NCBI RefSeq assembly: GCF_030052815.1
Contig: NC_079504.1
Coordinates: 53,864,085-53,928,084 of the forward strand
Source: Hevea brasiliensis
Taxonomy: Eukaryota; Streptophyta; Magnoliopsida; Malpighiales; Euphorbiaceae
Length of the DNA: 64,000 bases
Direction: 5' to 3'
Part shown: one piece after another, positions 45,823-57,880 of the stretch
How positions within the stretch are numbered: position 1 is the first letter of the stretch
Layout: every line of letters starts with the position of its first letter
The notes under the pieces: model-generated
The model's database searches: none
Seen by the model: only the letters and a program-made list of their open reading frames with translations
Told to the model about the DNA's origin: nothing
Translations under genes and position numbers: made by a program

Positions 45823-48800
45823 TATCACACTTTATCCCTTGTAAGGAACGACATGTTCCCGTAGCATACCTAATGAATTATCAAACTCCACCTACCGATA
45901 ACCCATTAGTTATGCTACAAAGGATTTTAAAACAAACCATAGCTTTTTATCTTATCAATTCTTTTGTGGAAAACTGCATGAGAATAGTTAAAATTCCATG
46001 TAAACATTCATTGGAAATAATGATAGACTAAATATTGCAAAAGTTACATTTTCATAAGTCTCAAAGTAAAATACAAAATAGTTACAAACTCAAAATGTGA
46101 TAGCAATGCAATGCTTTTAAATACAAACTGCTCAATGTTCGTACATCCATACATATAGGTACAAAATACATTCAAAGGAATCACAAGGGTATACCTAACG
46201 TAAATACCCACAAACAATACCAAAATGCTGCTTTCAAGTCTCTCACTCGGCAGCCTTCTCCTTTCCCTTACCTGTGACAGCATAAAGAAGCTATCGCTGA
46301 GTATATCACTCAGTGGTGCATAACTAATAACTTTAAAACTTAAGGTAAAACACAATTTGTCAAAGTATAATAAATCACATTTTTCTTAAGCATGAAAACT
46401 TCACAATAGTTCTAAGTCCATAAAGGCCATTTATTGGAATAACATTTCAAATGAGAAATCACACTTCATAAATCACAATTCACAAAGCATTAGTATTGCC
46501 AACATTAACACACAGTTCAGGCCATGACACAAAATTTCACGATGAGTGCCGTATTGTACACCACGACAAAGCAATCTCAACCTCACTAACCGTTATTAAT
46601 GAGGGAAGGGCTAGCTAGCTAATGAGTACTCATGTAGTCTTACCCCATTAATCGTAATTAATGGGAGACATAATCATATCAAATATCAAACCCCAAGTAG
46701 CTGTTACTACTGGGGAGTTTCGAAGGGACTGTCATACTAACTGTGGTTTCAAAACAACTTTCAAGAGTTTCTAAATCAATAATCACGTTTGCAAAACAAT
46801 AACATATTCAAATCATCATAAAACCCATAAAAGGGGTGGCAATACACAAATTTCTCAAATGCAAGAGAAAAACCATATCTCATTCAAAATAAACTCATTT
46901 CAAATCAAACTCATTCAAATAAACTCATTCAAATTAATTTACAAAGTTAAAACAAAGAAAAAGGTTAGTTGTGCACAAACCTTCAATAATTCTCCTTCCT
47001 TATTACCTACTTCTCCTTGTCCGTTCTAATTTCTTTTTCTACTGAAATTACACAAATAGAATACCCCAATACCAATCTCAATTGCTGCCAAGAACTCATT
47101 ACATGCATGTCTAATGCATTCCAAGTTAGCTTTGAAAATTTTAGAATATTTTGGTTTTGGGATAGCTTGGTGCCCCAATCTTTGAACCCAATTTTTACCT
47201 AGTTTCGATCATAATTTGGTGAGGTGTTCTTCATGAAAATTGTTCATTTAGGTCTTAAATTTATTTTCCTTTTTGAATCGCCTAATTTGGAGCTGTGTAG
47301 CTCAAGTTATGACCAAAACACGGTTACTGTTTACGTCACTGTTCATCCTGCAGATTCAGTTCTGGCAGATTTATCGATCCAACTTCGTTCAGAAATTTGA
47401 TCAAGTTAAGTCCATAATTTGGTCTAATGTTCTTCATACGAAATGTTCTACTATGTCTTAGGTTTCCATCGATTTAAGAGTCATCTAAATTGGAGTTTTC
47501 TAGACAGAGTTATAGCCATGCAAAGTTTACTGTTTATATGGTAAATCTGCAGATTTTCAGATTTCTGTAGATTCAGTGATTCAACTTTGCTCAGCAATTT
47601 GATTGGGTTAAGTCCATAATTTGGCCTCAAGTTCACCATATGAAATGTTCTACTATGTCTTAGGTTTCCATCAGTTCAAGAATCGCCTAAATCGGAGTTT
47701 TCTAGAGAGAGTTATGGCCATGCAAAGTTTACTGTTCATATGGTCAAATTCTGTAGGTTCCAGAATTTTATCTCCCATTTCAAGGCTCATTTCGAGTAGC
47801 TTAAGTTTATTTTCGGGGCAGGGTATCTTCACAAAAATTCTAGCCCTATGTCTTAAGTTTCATTTTTAATTGGTTTCACACCAATTGGAGTTGTGTAGCT
47901 CAAGTTATGGGCCTCCAAACACACTAAATTCAGTGTGCGAAATTCTGCCATAAGTTCAATTTTTCATTTCTTCAATTGTTCCCTTTAACCAACCTCAATT
48001 CACATTTAATTCACCCAAAATGACTATAATTTAGCATTGACACATTAATGGCACTTTCTAACACAAAACCCATAATTTTCAAATACCAAAGTTTGCAATT
48101 TTCCCTAATCCTACCATTTCGTTACTTCCATTCATCAACCCAATGTCAATTCAAACTAAATAAATCTCAAATGATCATAATTTAATACTACATACACCAA
48201 TTTCACTCTCTAGCACCAAAACCCAATTTTCTCATGAACCCTAATCTTCCATTATTCAATTTATGCAATCCCATGAAATCTTACTACTCCCAATTATGCA
48301 TACTACCTCAATTTAACTTAGATTTATCATCAATTTAACTAGAATACATCAAAACCCTAATTTTCCCTAAGTTGGGCAAAACCCTAGTTTAGGTTTCATG
48401 CATGTTTCCTTTCAATTTCTCATGAAATTTCATCATAAGTTAACTTCATTTAAGGCTTATACAACTAATCTAACATGAAAAGAAACTTACCTCAAGTGAT
48501 TTCTTTCCAACTTCAATTTTCTTCCAATTTCTTTTGCTCTACTTGCTCCAATGCCTCAATCAAAGTTCTCTTTAATCTTTTCTTTTAGTGGGTTATGGGA
48601 TTTATGAAGGGAATTTAAGGGAATTCAAACTTGGAAGGGCAAATCAATGAGGGGAAGAAGTGGAAGAAGAAGAGAAACAGAGAGAGAGAGGTAGAGAGAG
48701 GAGTGGGTGGTGGCACCTTATGAAAAAATAAAAATGAAAAAGACATTTGTCTTCTTATATTATATATATATATATAACCCCAAAATTAGTTTATTAAAAT

Positions 48801-49303
48801 TATAAATTTTAATTGTGTCATAAGGATAATTAAACTTAAATTTTTATTCCTTTTTTTTCTTTTTACATTTACACTTAATTTTTCATTTTAATTAAATAAT
48901 TAAATTTAATTATCAAAAGCCAATAAGTCCTTTATTTTAATTTTGTCATAATAGAAATGAAAGTTTAAGTTTTCATTTCTTAAATTTTCCCTTACATATT
49001 TTTACTTGAATTTTTCTTCAATTTTTCCCCCATAATTCAATTCATTAATTTCATTTAATTTAATTGATATTTCAATCAAAAGTCAACTCTTGAGGTGAAT
49101 TGACCAAAATACCCCTTATCGGGTCATAATGCCTCTTTTTTAATATACTTAGTGAATCCTTATATTTTTGGGTCACTTGAATTTTTATTATGTCTATCTC
49201 AATTAATTTTCTATTTATTTTTGGTCCTCAAGGTGTCTTTAAATAGTACTAGTCACGGACCAAAAATGGTACTATTCATAACTCGGAAGTTCGGGGTGTT
49301 ATA
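45823..49303 (-). repeat. family-D 5' LTR (about 3.48 kb)
   Basis: On minus it starts TATAACACCCCG (TG mutated to TA) at 49303 and ends AAAGTGTGATA at 45823. Contains four 195-203 bp units (GTTAT anchors at 47306, 47509, 47711, 47905), donor GAG|GTAAGT on minus at 48490, hairpin CTGAGT-ATATC-ACTCAG (46297-46313), a GA-rich run at 48670-48705 and a (TA)n run at 48755-48776. The common CTAGCGATGGGT block is not evident here. Confidence 0.85.
48755..48776 (+). repeat. (TA)n run
   Basis: Short alternating TA tract in the family-D LTR. It could serve as a TATA region for minus-strand transcription, but this is not shown. Confidence 0.7.
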
Positions 49304-50310
49304 TTGAAAATGTAATTAATAGGTATGTCATGTAAATTAATGAAAATTAAAAATTTTCATATATTTGAGCATGAATGTGAATCTATGGAAATGGATATGA
49401 ATGAAATTGTATGGATTTGAATACGAAATTGAAATATATGGATGATGCATGAAATGACGAGATTTTTATTTTAAAATATTATTGAAAATTTCAAACAGGT
49501 GAATAGTGAAATACGTCAAACGATAATAAAATAGGAGAAACTCCATTAGTTTCTCCGTCGAAAAATAATTAATATCAAATTAAACGAATTCAAAATTTTT
49601 AAAGAAATAAAGTAAGATAAGATAGGGTGCTCCGGCACCGAATGTAGCACACCTTGCTTGGCTACACTGTAGACGGGTGAGGGGTGTCACGGGGCCCTAT
49701 GACACCCCAGGCCTAGGGATAGTTACGAAACCATTAGGAACTAGAGAACCATGAAAATAAAAAGAAAACAAGTTCAGATAATTGAATCAGCATTCAAAGA
49801 GCTACCAAATACTATTAGAAAGATGGATTGAACCGATGAGAGACATTTTGTTCAATTCACCCCTAGAGGTGATTTTTGACCTAAATGTCCATTAAAATGT
49901 GTAAGATTAAAATATTGAGAAATAGATTAAAAGTGAAGAGGTACAGTGGAAGAAGAGAAAAAAAAATTCAATTTAAAGTGCTTTTGTGACATCATCATGA
50001 AGTAAGCATGACCTAATTAATTTATAATTTTAATTTATATAAATTTGGGAGATAATTATCAATAAATAAAGACTAAAAAAATTAAAAGAAGACAAATTGT
50101 CCTCTTCTTCACAAGAGTGGCCGAATTCCTCACTCAATCTCTCTCTCCATTTTCTTCCTTCCACCATTGATGAACACCTTAAAACCCTAAAATTAACCCC
50201 TAATTTTTATAGTTACTCCACCAAAAACTTTTTAATTTAGCCTTGATAAGAAGATTAGGAGGAAGAATTTTAAGGAAATGTGAAAGACTTGAATAGTCGA
50301 AAGGAGCTTA

Positions 50311-50322
50311 ATAGAGGTAAGT
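50311..50322 (+). promoter_or_regulatory. candidate 5' splice site in family-E LTR
   Basis: AGAG|GTAAGT with donor G at 50317, followed by a CT-rich run. It lies 879 bp into the LTR when nested DNA is removed. Confidence 0.5.
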
Positions 50323-50745
50323 CTCTCTCTTTATCTAAATTAGCATATACTCATAGGAATAATGTTAAATAAGTGGAAATTAAATGAAAAATAAAAGAAA
50401 CATTGTGTTTAGGGAAAGAGGTCAATTCGGCCAGCCATGGAGCAGTAAGGTTTTGATGTGCTTTAATCTAATTAAACATGGATTCTAGCTTGATTAAGAA
50501 TGTGCATATGATTATTGAGTTAAGCTTGCATGAGTTGCATGAAAATTAGTTGGGTGAAAGAATTAGGGTTTATGGAAATTAGGGTTTTGTGAGTTGTTGA
50601 CCAATTAATGTTCATGATGCTTAATTACGATCATTTAGTGTGTTATGAATTGAGGATTGATGAGAATTGATGAATGGAATTGAGAAAATTTATGGTTGTT
50701 GAATTGCTGAATTCTAGACCTTTGAGTCCAATGGGTTTGAATGGC

Positions 50746-51930
50746 CATAATTAGAGCTACACAACTCCAATTGGTGTCAGGCCAATTGGAGATGACCTAA
50801 AGCCACATTTTTCATGAAGAAATTTTGCCCAAAAAATGACCATAAGTTGGTTTAAAAATTACTTGAATCCGAAATTGGTGTTCTGGAACTGGGCAGAAAT
50901 GACCAAATGAATAGTGTTTAGTCAATTAAGCATAACTCATTATAAAAAACTCCAAATGACTTGATTCTTGAACCATTGGAAAGGTTAGACATAGGAGCAC
51001 ATTTTTTATGAAGGTCGTGAGCCCAAATTCTAACTCTAACCCAACCAATTTGCTAGAACAAATTAGGTCAATAAATCTGACCAGAACCAAACTTGACCTA
51101 GAAAAACTGAACAATGGCCATCCGACCAGTTTTGGCAAAAATGGCATAACTTGGTCCACCAAACTGCAAATGCAGTGAAACCAAAGCCAAAATTTTTATA
51201 AGCCTAGAATTACAATTTTGATGTTTTGACCAAAATCCAGAACCTAATAGAACTTAGACAATTTGCTAGGACAATTTAGCAATACAAATTCTGAAATTTA
51301 ACTAAATAGTCACTTGACCCCAGAACAGTAATTTTATCATATCTCCCACTAGGAAACTCCAATTGGGATGAGTTAAATTGTTCTGGAAATACAAGAAATA
51401 GGGTTACAACTTTGATTTAGAAACCTTACCCAAATTTTGAGGATAAAGATCTCAAATGTGAGATGCAAGACACTGACTTAAACCTGAAATCCTGATGCAT
51501 GGGGTTTATGAGTCCAGTTCAGTTACATTGCCATAACTCACCATACATAACTTTAAAAATTATGATTTTAAACCTGTGTGACCAGAAAACATAGGGGAAT
51601 AACTTATATGAAGAACATTAGGCCAAAATCAGATTGTAGCTAGTTCATTTAGCTGGGCAAAGTGAGGTTCCTGAATATGTCTAGTTCTGGAACTATAGAG
51701 GGTCATTGGACCAACACATGATAAATTGACCATAACTTAAAAACCAGAATTCCAAATGGAGTGATTCAAATTGCAAAATGAAACTAAGACATAGAGGGAC
51801 AAATTTTATGTGGAACACCTTGCTAGGTTATGATCAAAACTAGGTCAAGATTGAGTTCAAATGTCAAGCAGTAAAACAGTCCAGAACTCAAACCTTAATG
51901 AAACTTCATAAGTAACTTAAGTATGCATAA
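50746..51930 (+). repeat. array of six degenerate units of about 197 bp in family-E LTR
   Basis: The anchor CATAAC/CATATC recurs at 50746, 50931, 51145, 51338, 51532 and 51731. After each anchor come CTCCAAATGGAGTGATTCAA-like and ACAACTTTCATGAAGAA-like words, then a more variable half. No coding. Confidence 0.75.
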
Positions 51931-54900
51931 TGCAATTGTTGGATTAGTTATTGGAAACATTTTGGATGAGTATTAAAACACTTTAATTATGTGTTTCAGT
52001 TGGAAAGGAGCCTTCCAAGGAAGGAGAAAAATTAGATTAAGTCAAGACAAATAAAGAAGGTTTATGCACAACAAATTTTATTTCTTTGTTTTCCACTTGG
52101 AAATTTATTAAACAAGTGTGTGTGAATGATTTTTTATTGTAATGGCTTTGAGAAATTTATTTGAGAAATAGTGTGTTGCCTACTCTATAAATGAAAATTT
52201 TGAATGACATATGACTAGCGATTTGCAATGAAATTATTTGAATGAAATAGTTTGAATTGTTTTTTGAAACCACACTTGCCATGACAATTTCTATTGTGTT
52301 CCTCCTCCATTCATGAAGTTGAGTTTGATTATGTTTCCTCCCTCTCTGGCTTGCTAGTCTAAGGTTGAGTTCGGATGAGTACTCATATAGCTAGCTAGCC
52401 ACCTTCCTCATTAATTTCAGTTAGTGAGGTTGTAGATTGCTTTGTCATAGTGTACAACACGACATTGATTGAAAATTTTGTGTCGTGACCTAAGTGGCGT
52501 TAATTGTGGCAACACTAATGTTTGAAATTATTTGATATAATATTTTTGAAAATATGAATGTTAAATGAATGTTGAAAACTCTTATTTATATTTTTGACAA
52601 ATTGTGTTTACTTAAAGTATTAAATTATGATTGTGCACTACTGAGTATAATACTTAGCGATAGCTTGTTATGCTGTCGCAGGTAGGAGTAAGGAGAAGTC
52701 TACTTAGACGGTTGAGTGAGCTGTAGATTGGAGCTTTTTGCGGTCTCATTTTTTGGTATATTAGAAATACCCATTGTATTTTCCTTTTTGATGTATTTAT
52801 AGTATATATATGTATATGATCATGAATATTGAGCAGTTTTACAAAAAGTCTTGTATAATATTTGAGTTTGCAAATGTTGAAATCTTACTTTTGTATATAT
52901 GTGTTGATTGCTTGAAATGAAATGAGAAATGATTTGTGAAATGTTAAGATTGGACTGGGCTATTATTGTAAATTGGCTTTTCATGTGAATTGAAGAACTA
53001 TTTTCTTATATTTATAGTCGTTATTCTGCCAAAATTTTTGTAAAATTTTTAAAATGTGAAAAAAAAAATTATGACATCTAACCAAATTTTAAAAAGGAAA
53101 CTTTAACCATTATTTTATGGTCACTTAAAACTCTCAACTAATTTTGAATTTTTTCAAAATCCCTTGTAGTATATTTAATGAGTTATCGGTAGGCGAAATT
53201 CAGTAATTCATTAGGTATACTACGTGATCATGTTATGCCTTACAGAGGGATAAGGTGTGACAATTTGGCTTGGTGTTCTTCATATGTATTGTTCCCCTGT
53301 GTCTCATGGTTACACAGGTTCAAGAATTTCTAACTTTGAGGTTGTATAGGATGAGTTATGGAAAATTAACCAATTTGGACTCATAAACCCAGCATATTCA
53401 GGATTTCAAGTTTCGGTCAGTGTTTGTATTTAACATTTAAGGATTTTACATCCAGAATTTGAGTAAGGTTCTTAAATAAAAGCTGTAGCCCTCATTCTTA
53501 GGTTTCCACATCATCTTTATTCACTCCAATTGGAGTTTTCTAGTGAAAGTTATGGTCTGATTAGTATTCAGGTGTCAATTGGCATTTTGCTTCAGGTGCA
53601 GGAATTCCAGGATTAGAGATTCTGATTTGTCCTAGCAATTTCCCTAAGTTGAATTGAGATTCAGGTTCTGGTTAAAATCAAAGTTGTAGTTTTAGGTCTT
53701 ATGAAGATTTTGATTTTTGAATCACTACATTTGCAGTTTTGTAGATTGAGTTATGGCATTTTTTTGCCACAACTAGTTGAGTACCTAAGTTCAGGATTTT
53801 TCAGGTTCAGGTTTTGTCCACGCAGATTTGATAGACTGAATTTGCCTAGCAATTTGAATTAGTTATAGTCAAAATTTGGTCTCCTGATCTTTACGAAAAA
53901 TATTCTACTATGTCTCAGGATTCTATGGGTTTAAGAATTAGATCTTTTGGATCATCCTAGACTGAGTTATGCTCAAAACACCAAACACTGTTCATATGGT
54001 CATTCTGTCCAGGTCCAGAATGCCCCATCCGGATTCAAGCAAATTTTAGGGCAAGCTATAGTTAGTTTTTGAGCAAGCTTTCTTCATGAAATTTCTAGCA
54101 TTATGTCTAAGGTTTAATCTCCAATTAGCCTCACACCAATTGGAACTATGTAACTTTACTTATAGCCATTCAAACCTACTGGACTCAAGGGTCCAGAATC
54201 TATCTCAACACACAACATCACACCCATTCAATAGTTTGGTCATCTCATCAATTCATATCAACAATTGGGTGCCAAATTAACTGAATTTAGGCATAATTAC
54301 ATCAGTTAGAACACAACAATTAAAATTCCCAAATTTAGCAAACCCTAAATTAATTTCGTACAACTTCAAAATCCAAGGGATTTGATAGCGCTAACCTTGT
54401 TCCTTAGCTTCCGACAACCTTCAATCACTCTTCAAGTCAATCAAACTTCAATTTCCCCTTGGTAAACCCTTCTTGGCAGAATTTCTTGCTTGCTAATCTC
54501 CCAAATTTCTCTTGGTTTTTGAATGCTTCCTTCACTTCAAGGCTAAATTTGGTGGTTTCTCTTAGTTTTCTAAGGAAAACATGGAAGAAATTAAGTGAAT
54601 CAAGGTTTTGGAGTGAGCTTTAATGGAGGACTTGAGAAAGAGGAATGAGAGAGAGAAGTCGACGGGAATGATGAAGATGAGGAAGATAGAATTTTCCTTT
54701 CAATTATTATTTTTTATATTAATTTAATGCCCAATGACAAATTTGTAAATATAGAGAATGGCATTTTTGTAAATATTTTGAAGTTTATAATCATTATATT
54801 TTGATTTTTTAATAATTATATTTAATTTTTATAATTTCAATTAATTAAATTAATCTAGCTTCATTATATTAATAACCCTCAATTTTTGTCAATATTGGAC

Positions 54901-55877
54901 TTTTAAATTTAATTGACCAAGTTTGGCTCTTACCGAGTTTATGTCTTTCTTTTCCATAATACCCGATAACTCCTTATCTTCCTTTGCTTTGTGATTATTT
55001 CTTTTCATTTTCTTGGCTTATTAATTTATATAAATTCCCTTAATTAAGTCCTCATTAAGGGTCTTACAGGGTTCTACATGAATTTAAAACAGCACTGAAC
55101 TCACTGTCAGTTCCCAGTGAGGTCACCCATTACTGGGACTTGTGCTCATTTAACTGATTTCTACTGCAATTTTTTTTATTTTTCTTTACCATTAATTGAT
55201 CTTTATTTCATTTAATTATGACTTCTCACTCTAGTTTAAGTGTGGTTCCATACATTCTAGCTATCCGAACAGACCTTAGTCACCGGAACAGTAGAATATA
55301 CGAAACTACCTAAAGTGAGGACGTTACAACTAAAAAGCAAACTGATTGCTTGAGAAAATTAAATATGTGTTAAATATGTGCAGGAAAATATAAATTGATC
55401 GCTTTGCAGAAAAAGTAAATTGATCGTTTGGGAAAAGTAAATTTTTGTAGGAAAATGTAAATGATCTCTTTGAGAAAATTAAAGTGTTTGCTTAAAAGAA
55501 ATCATTGTCAGGAAAGATAAATTGAGCATCTGAAAATGAAATGGCCCAATTATTGAAAAGTAAACATGTGTAGGTAATGTAAATTGGCATTGAAAATTAA
55601 AAGCAGATTCGTAGGAATTAAAACATGGGCAAGAAAGTTGTAAATTGATCGAAAGCTGAAGAAATTACTTATAAGAATTGAAATATTTGTAGAAAAAATG
55701 TAAATTGTTTGCCTGAATTGAAAATAAAGGCTAGAATTGAAACTGATGTTAGACCAAAAAAGTAAATGATTGCTGAATGTAAAGAATTGGCTGAAATAGA
55801 GAAAATTAAAGCTAAGTCATTGTGACTATCTATTGTTGAGAATTGAGTTGGTTGTCCTTTAAATGGTAGCATGATAC

Positions 55878-55890
55878 TCTATTTATAGAG
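55878..55890 (-). promoter_or_regulatory. TATA box on minus
   Basis: Minus strand CTATAAATAGAG in the LTR of the minus gypsy gag element, a standard LTR promoter element. Confidence 0.55.
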
Positions 55891-56123
55891 AAAGTTGCTT
55901 GGTGGCTAAGTCTTCTGCACTAGGAAATAATTAATTACATCAACTTTTTAACTCTCTACATAATGCTCCTCACATCTTATAGATATTTTGGAGATATCAA
56001 ATAATATCTCTTATCTATAACTACTTTAATTAAATAACTATCCACTACTAAATGTAATTATTTAACTAGTTTTGCCTCCAACTAATTAATATCCACTAAT
56101 TGTTGGTCTTTTACTAGTTTAAG

Positions 56124-56793
56124 CTAGGGGTGTGTGATTCCAGTTCAGTTTGGAGTATGTGTAAGAATCAAAACCGAACCAAAATTTTGCTACAATTCCT
56201 ATTTGATTTTTCATTGTTTTGGTTTTGGTTCAGTACGGTTTTCGATTCTTCGATTCTGATTTGGTTTGGTATGGTTCTAGTTCAATTCTTGATTTATATA
56301 ATTATTTCCTCAAAAAGTCATACTTGAATTAGCATTTAAGTTTTGAACGGTTTATTAATACATAATATATCATATAATATATCTTCTAGTTATTTCTAAA
56401 TTACATAATTTTTAACTATAAGATACGTAGATAATTTAGGATTAAATATATTATATAATATAATAGAATAAGTATATTAGATAATATACATTTTAACTAT
56501 CTATTAATTATGTAATACTTAACTATGAATTAACATATATATAGTATAATGTATATTTATAATTAATAATTATAAGGTAATTTAATGTATTTATAACTAA
56601 AATTATTAAGAAAATATAGAGCAATAAAATAAAATATTATGTTGTATATATATATATAGAGTATACAATATTGTTTACACCAAAATAATTATTTTTAGCT
56701 TATTAATTATTTTTAGGCATAAGATTAATTAAATTAATTTTTTGTAAAATTATTTAGTTAATTTTATTCGATTGATTTAATTAATTAAAGGTC
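56124..56793. other. AT-rich stretch beginning with a hAT/MITE-like end
   Basis: TAGGGGTGTG followed by AACCGAACC- and GGTTTGGTTTGG-like words resembles the ends of some plant hAT-derived MITEs. No matching opposite end was found. 56340-56793 is very AT-rich with short TA tracts (about 56645) and no gene. Confidence 0.3.
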
Positions 56794-57424
56794 TGAAGAT
56801 AAATTAATAGAAAATTATGGGTGGTTAGGAGATAAATATCAAGAGTGGTCAGTAGAGAATGGTTAGAAATAATTAACAAAAGTTGTGAGAAGTTTAAAGA
56901 AGTTATAGATACTAGGCAGGTAACTTTCCAGAACATAAAAGTGGCTTTCAGATACCTCCAAGTGCTTTTGGTAGTTGCAAGGAAAGCTATAAATATCATA
57001 TGAGTAGTAACATTTATAGCCCAACACCCAAACAACTCAAATCAAATAATGACACAGACTCCAACAGTCTTTTATCTTTATTTTTATCTATCTTTTATTT
57101 TTTAAACTTTCGCATTTAGTTTTAAGCCTTGTATTTCCTTTTCAATCAATCAATCAAAGCATTCAATTTTAGTTCACTTACTTTCGATTATTTGTGAGAT
57201 TGACAAAGCAATGCATAGTAGAGTCAGTTTCCATAGTCGATTGGTTTAGAAGTCAGAGCACAAATTAGGAGATATACTCAGTATCTGACACACCTGCACA
57301 AACCGTCAGTTGTAAGACAGTCGAGATTGGTTTCCACAGGAAACAATTTTTGGTACACTCGATGGGACCAAAGTCTCATCTCAATACACATATCCATTGT
57401 TCTTTGCTTAAAATTAGGTAATAA
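56794..57424 (+). repeat. gypsy 5' LTR (start approximate)
   Basis: TATA box TATAAATA at 56988-56995 and a leader with TCAATCAATCAATCAAAGC. The 3' end lies just before the post-LTR motif. The start is uncertain; TGAAGATAAATT at 56794 is the best guess. The motif area is duplicated 78 bp apart (57351 and 57429), so the true LTR end may be near 57346. Confidence 0.5.
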
Positions 57425-57445
57425 TTTTTGGCATGCCCAGTGGGA
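57425..57445 (+). promoter_or_regulatory. post-LTR primer-binding-type motif
   Basis: TGGCATGCCCAGTGGGA at 57429, the same motif as on minus at 35558-35580. A diverged second copy, TGGTACACTCGATGGGA, is at 57351. Confidence 0.6.
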
Positions 57446-57498
57446 TAGAAGGTCTCACATTTCACTATCATACACGTTCTCTATAAAGGTGTTACAAA

Positions 57499-57880
57499 AT
57501 GCCTAATATTGATGAAGAAAAACTTGCATCAACCATCACTGATGTCTTAGAGAAAGGCATAAGAAGGCAGATGAATATAGCCTTTGACAGAATTGATGTA
57601 TGTGAGGAAAAAATAATTTCTTCTATACAATTATTGTTTGAGATGTTTACCAATTCTAGTTCTTCCTGATGGCCAAACTTCTAGGCCAAAGGAATTTGAT
57701 TCGGAATCCAAGAGTGCTAGCGACTTCGAGGGGCAGACTTTGCCATAGACTCCCCTGGGTAGTTTTGATGGAAGCTGAGTTCAAAGTGACAGAAAGTAAC
57801 AACCATCTTACAGGAGAGAGGAGCAGGTGGCTAACCACTCCAGAACATCAATGCAAATTAGTCATCCAGGAAGCAGGACT
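57499..57880 (+). pseudogene. gypsy gag N-terminus, interrupted
   Basis: ATG at 57499 opens 56 codons (MPNIDEEKLASTITDVLEKG, then a helix-forming RRQMNIAFDRIDVCEEKI) ending in TGA at 57667-57669. The N-terminal charged, coiled segment after this PBS type is usual for the group. Beyond the stop, serine-rich text (RPKEFDSESKSASDFEGQ) continues in another frame until the family-B element inserts at 57881. Confidence 0.55.

Larger units (their letters stand above)
44505..49303 (-). mobile_element. gypsy element of family D with internal deletion
   Basis: On minus: 5' LTR (49303-45823), PBS, gag start, then a jump into the last 456 bp of a second LTR (44960-44505). Flanks are ATGAA (left) and TTGAA (right), a 4-of-5 target duplication. 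Most of gag, all of pol and most of the 3' LTR are deleted. It is nested inside the third-level LTR. Confidence 0.85.
37921..49691 (+). repeat. third-level solo LTR, family B-like (about 3.8 kb net)
   Basis: Starts TGTAACACCCTCACT at 37921 and ends GGGGTGTCACG at 49691 (last A mutated). Flanks are GGGAC and GGGCC, a 4-of-5 match. Net sequence is 37921-39072, 42254-44504 and 49309-49691. The position equal to the donor site reads GAG|TTTAGTG (38782), so the G is lost here. It hosts a solo LTR and a deleted gypsy element. A 20-bp unit with CATGGCTTTATGCCCG is repeated about 3.5 times at 43761-43828. Confidence 0.85.
37663..53262 (+). repeat. second-level solo LTR, family E (about 3.8 kb net)
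   Basis: Perfect target duplication ATTTG (37658-37662 and 53263-53267). It starts TGCAACACCCCC and ends GGGATAAGGTGTGACA. Net sequence is 37663-37920 plus 49697-53262. The 3' end is of family-A type. It contains the longest array of 195-200 bp units (50746 to about 51930), the donor AGAG|GTAAGT (50317) and the hairpin CTGAGTA-TAA-TACTTAG (52641-52657), followed by GCGATAGC-TTGTTAT-GCTGTCGC. Confidence 0.92.
36009..55328 (-). repeat. outermost solo LTR (about 3.7 kb net) of the four-level nest
   Basis: Perfect target duplication ACTAA (36004-36008 and 55329-55333). On minus it starts TGTAACGTCC (55328) and ends GGGTAAGGGGTGTTACA (36009). Net sequence is 36009-37662 plus 53268-55328. Its 3' end is of family-B type, while its head differs from family B proper. 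It has the hairpin CTAAGCA-TTTC-TGCTTAG on the 36586-36603 segment, donor AAG|GTTAGCG on minus at 54395, and block GTAATGGGTGACC on minus near 55127-55139. Confidence 0.92.
35583..56110 (-). repeat. LTR of the minus gypsy gag element, split by nested solo LTRs
   Basis: Left part 35583-36008 and right part 55334 to about 56110. A 19.3-kb block of nested insertions sits between. Both parts share a low-grade repetitive texture with GTAAATTGATCG-like words. Left of the split is a perfect-length 35-bp duplication. TATA box on minus at 55878-55890. The outer (right) boundary could not be fixed; candidates lie between 55940 and 56120. Confidence 0.6.

Noticed and set aside
44726..46355. Two similar ORFs (44726-44962 and 46044-46355, minus) as a gene family
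   Set aside because: They repeat because both lie in LTR copies of the same element.
56124..56330. Complete MITE
   Set aside because: Only one hAT-like end (TAGGGGTGTG with AACCGAACC words) is visible; no partner end or 8-bp duplication found.
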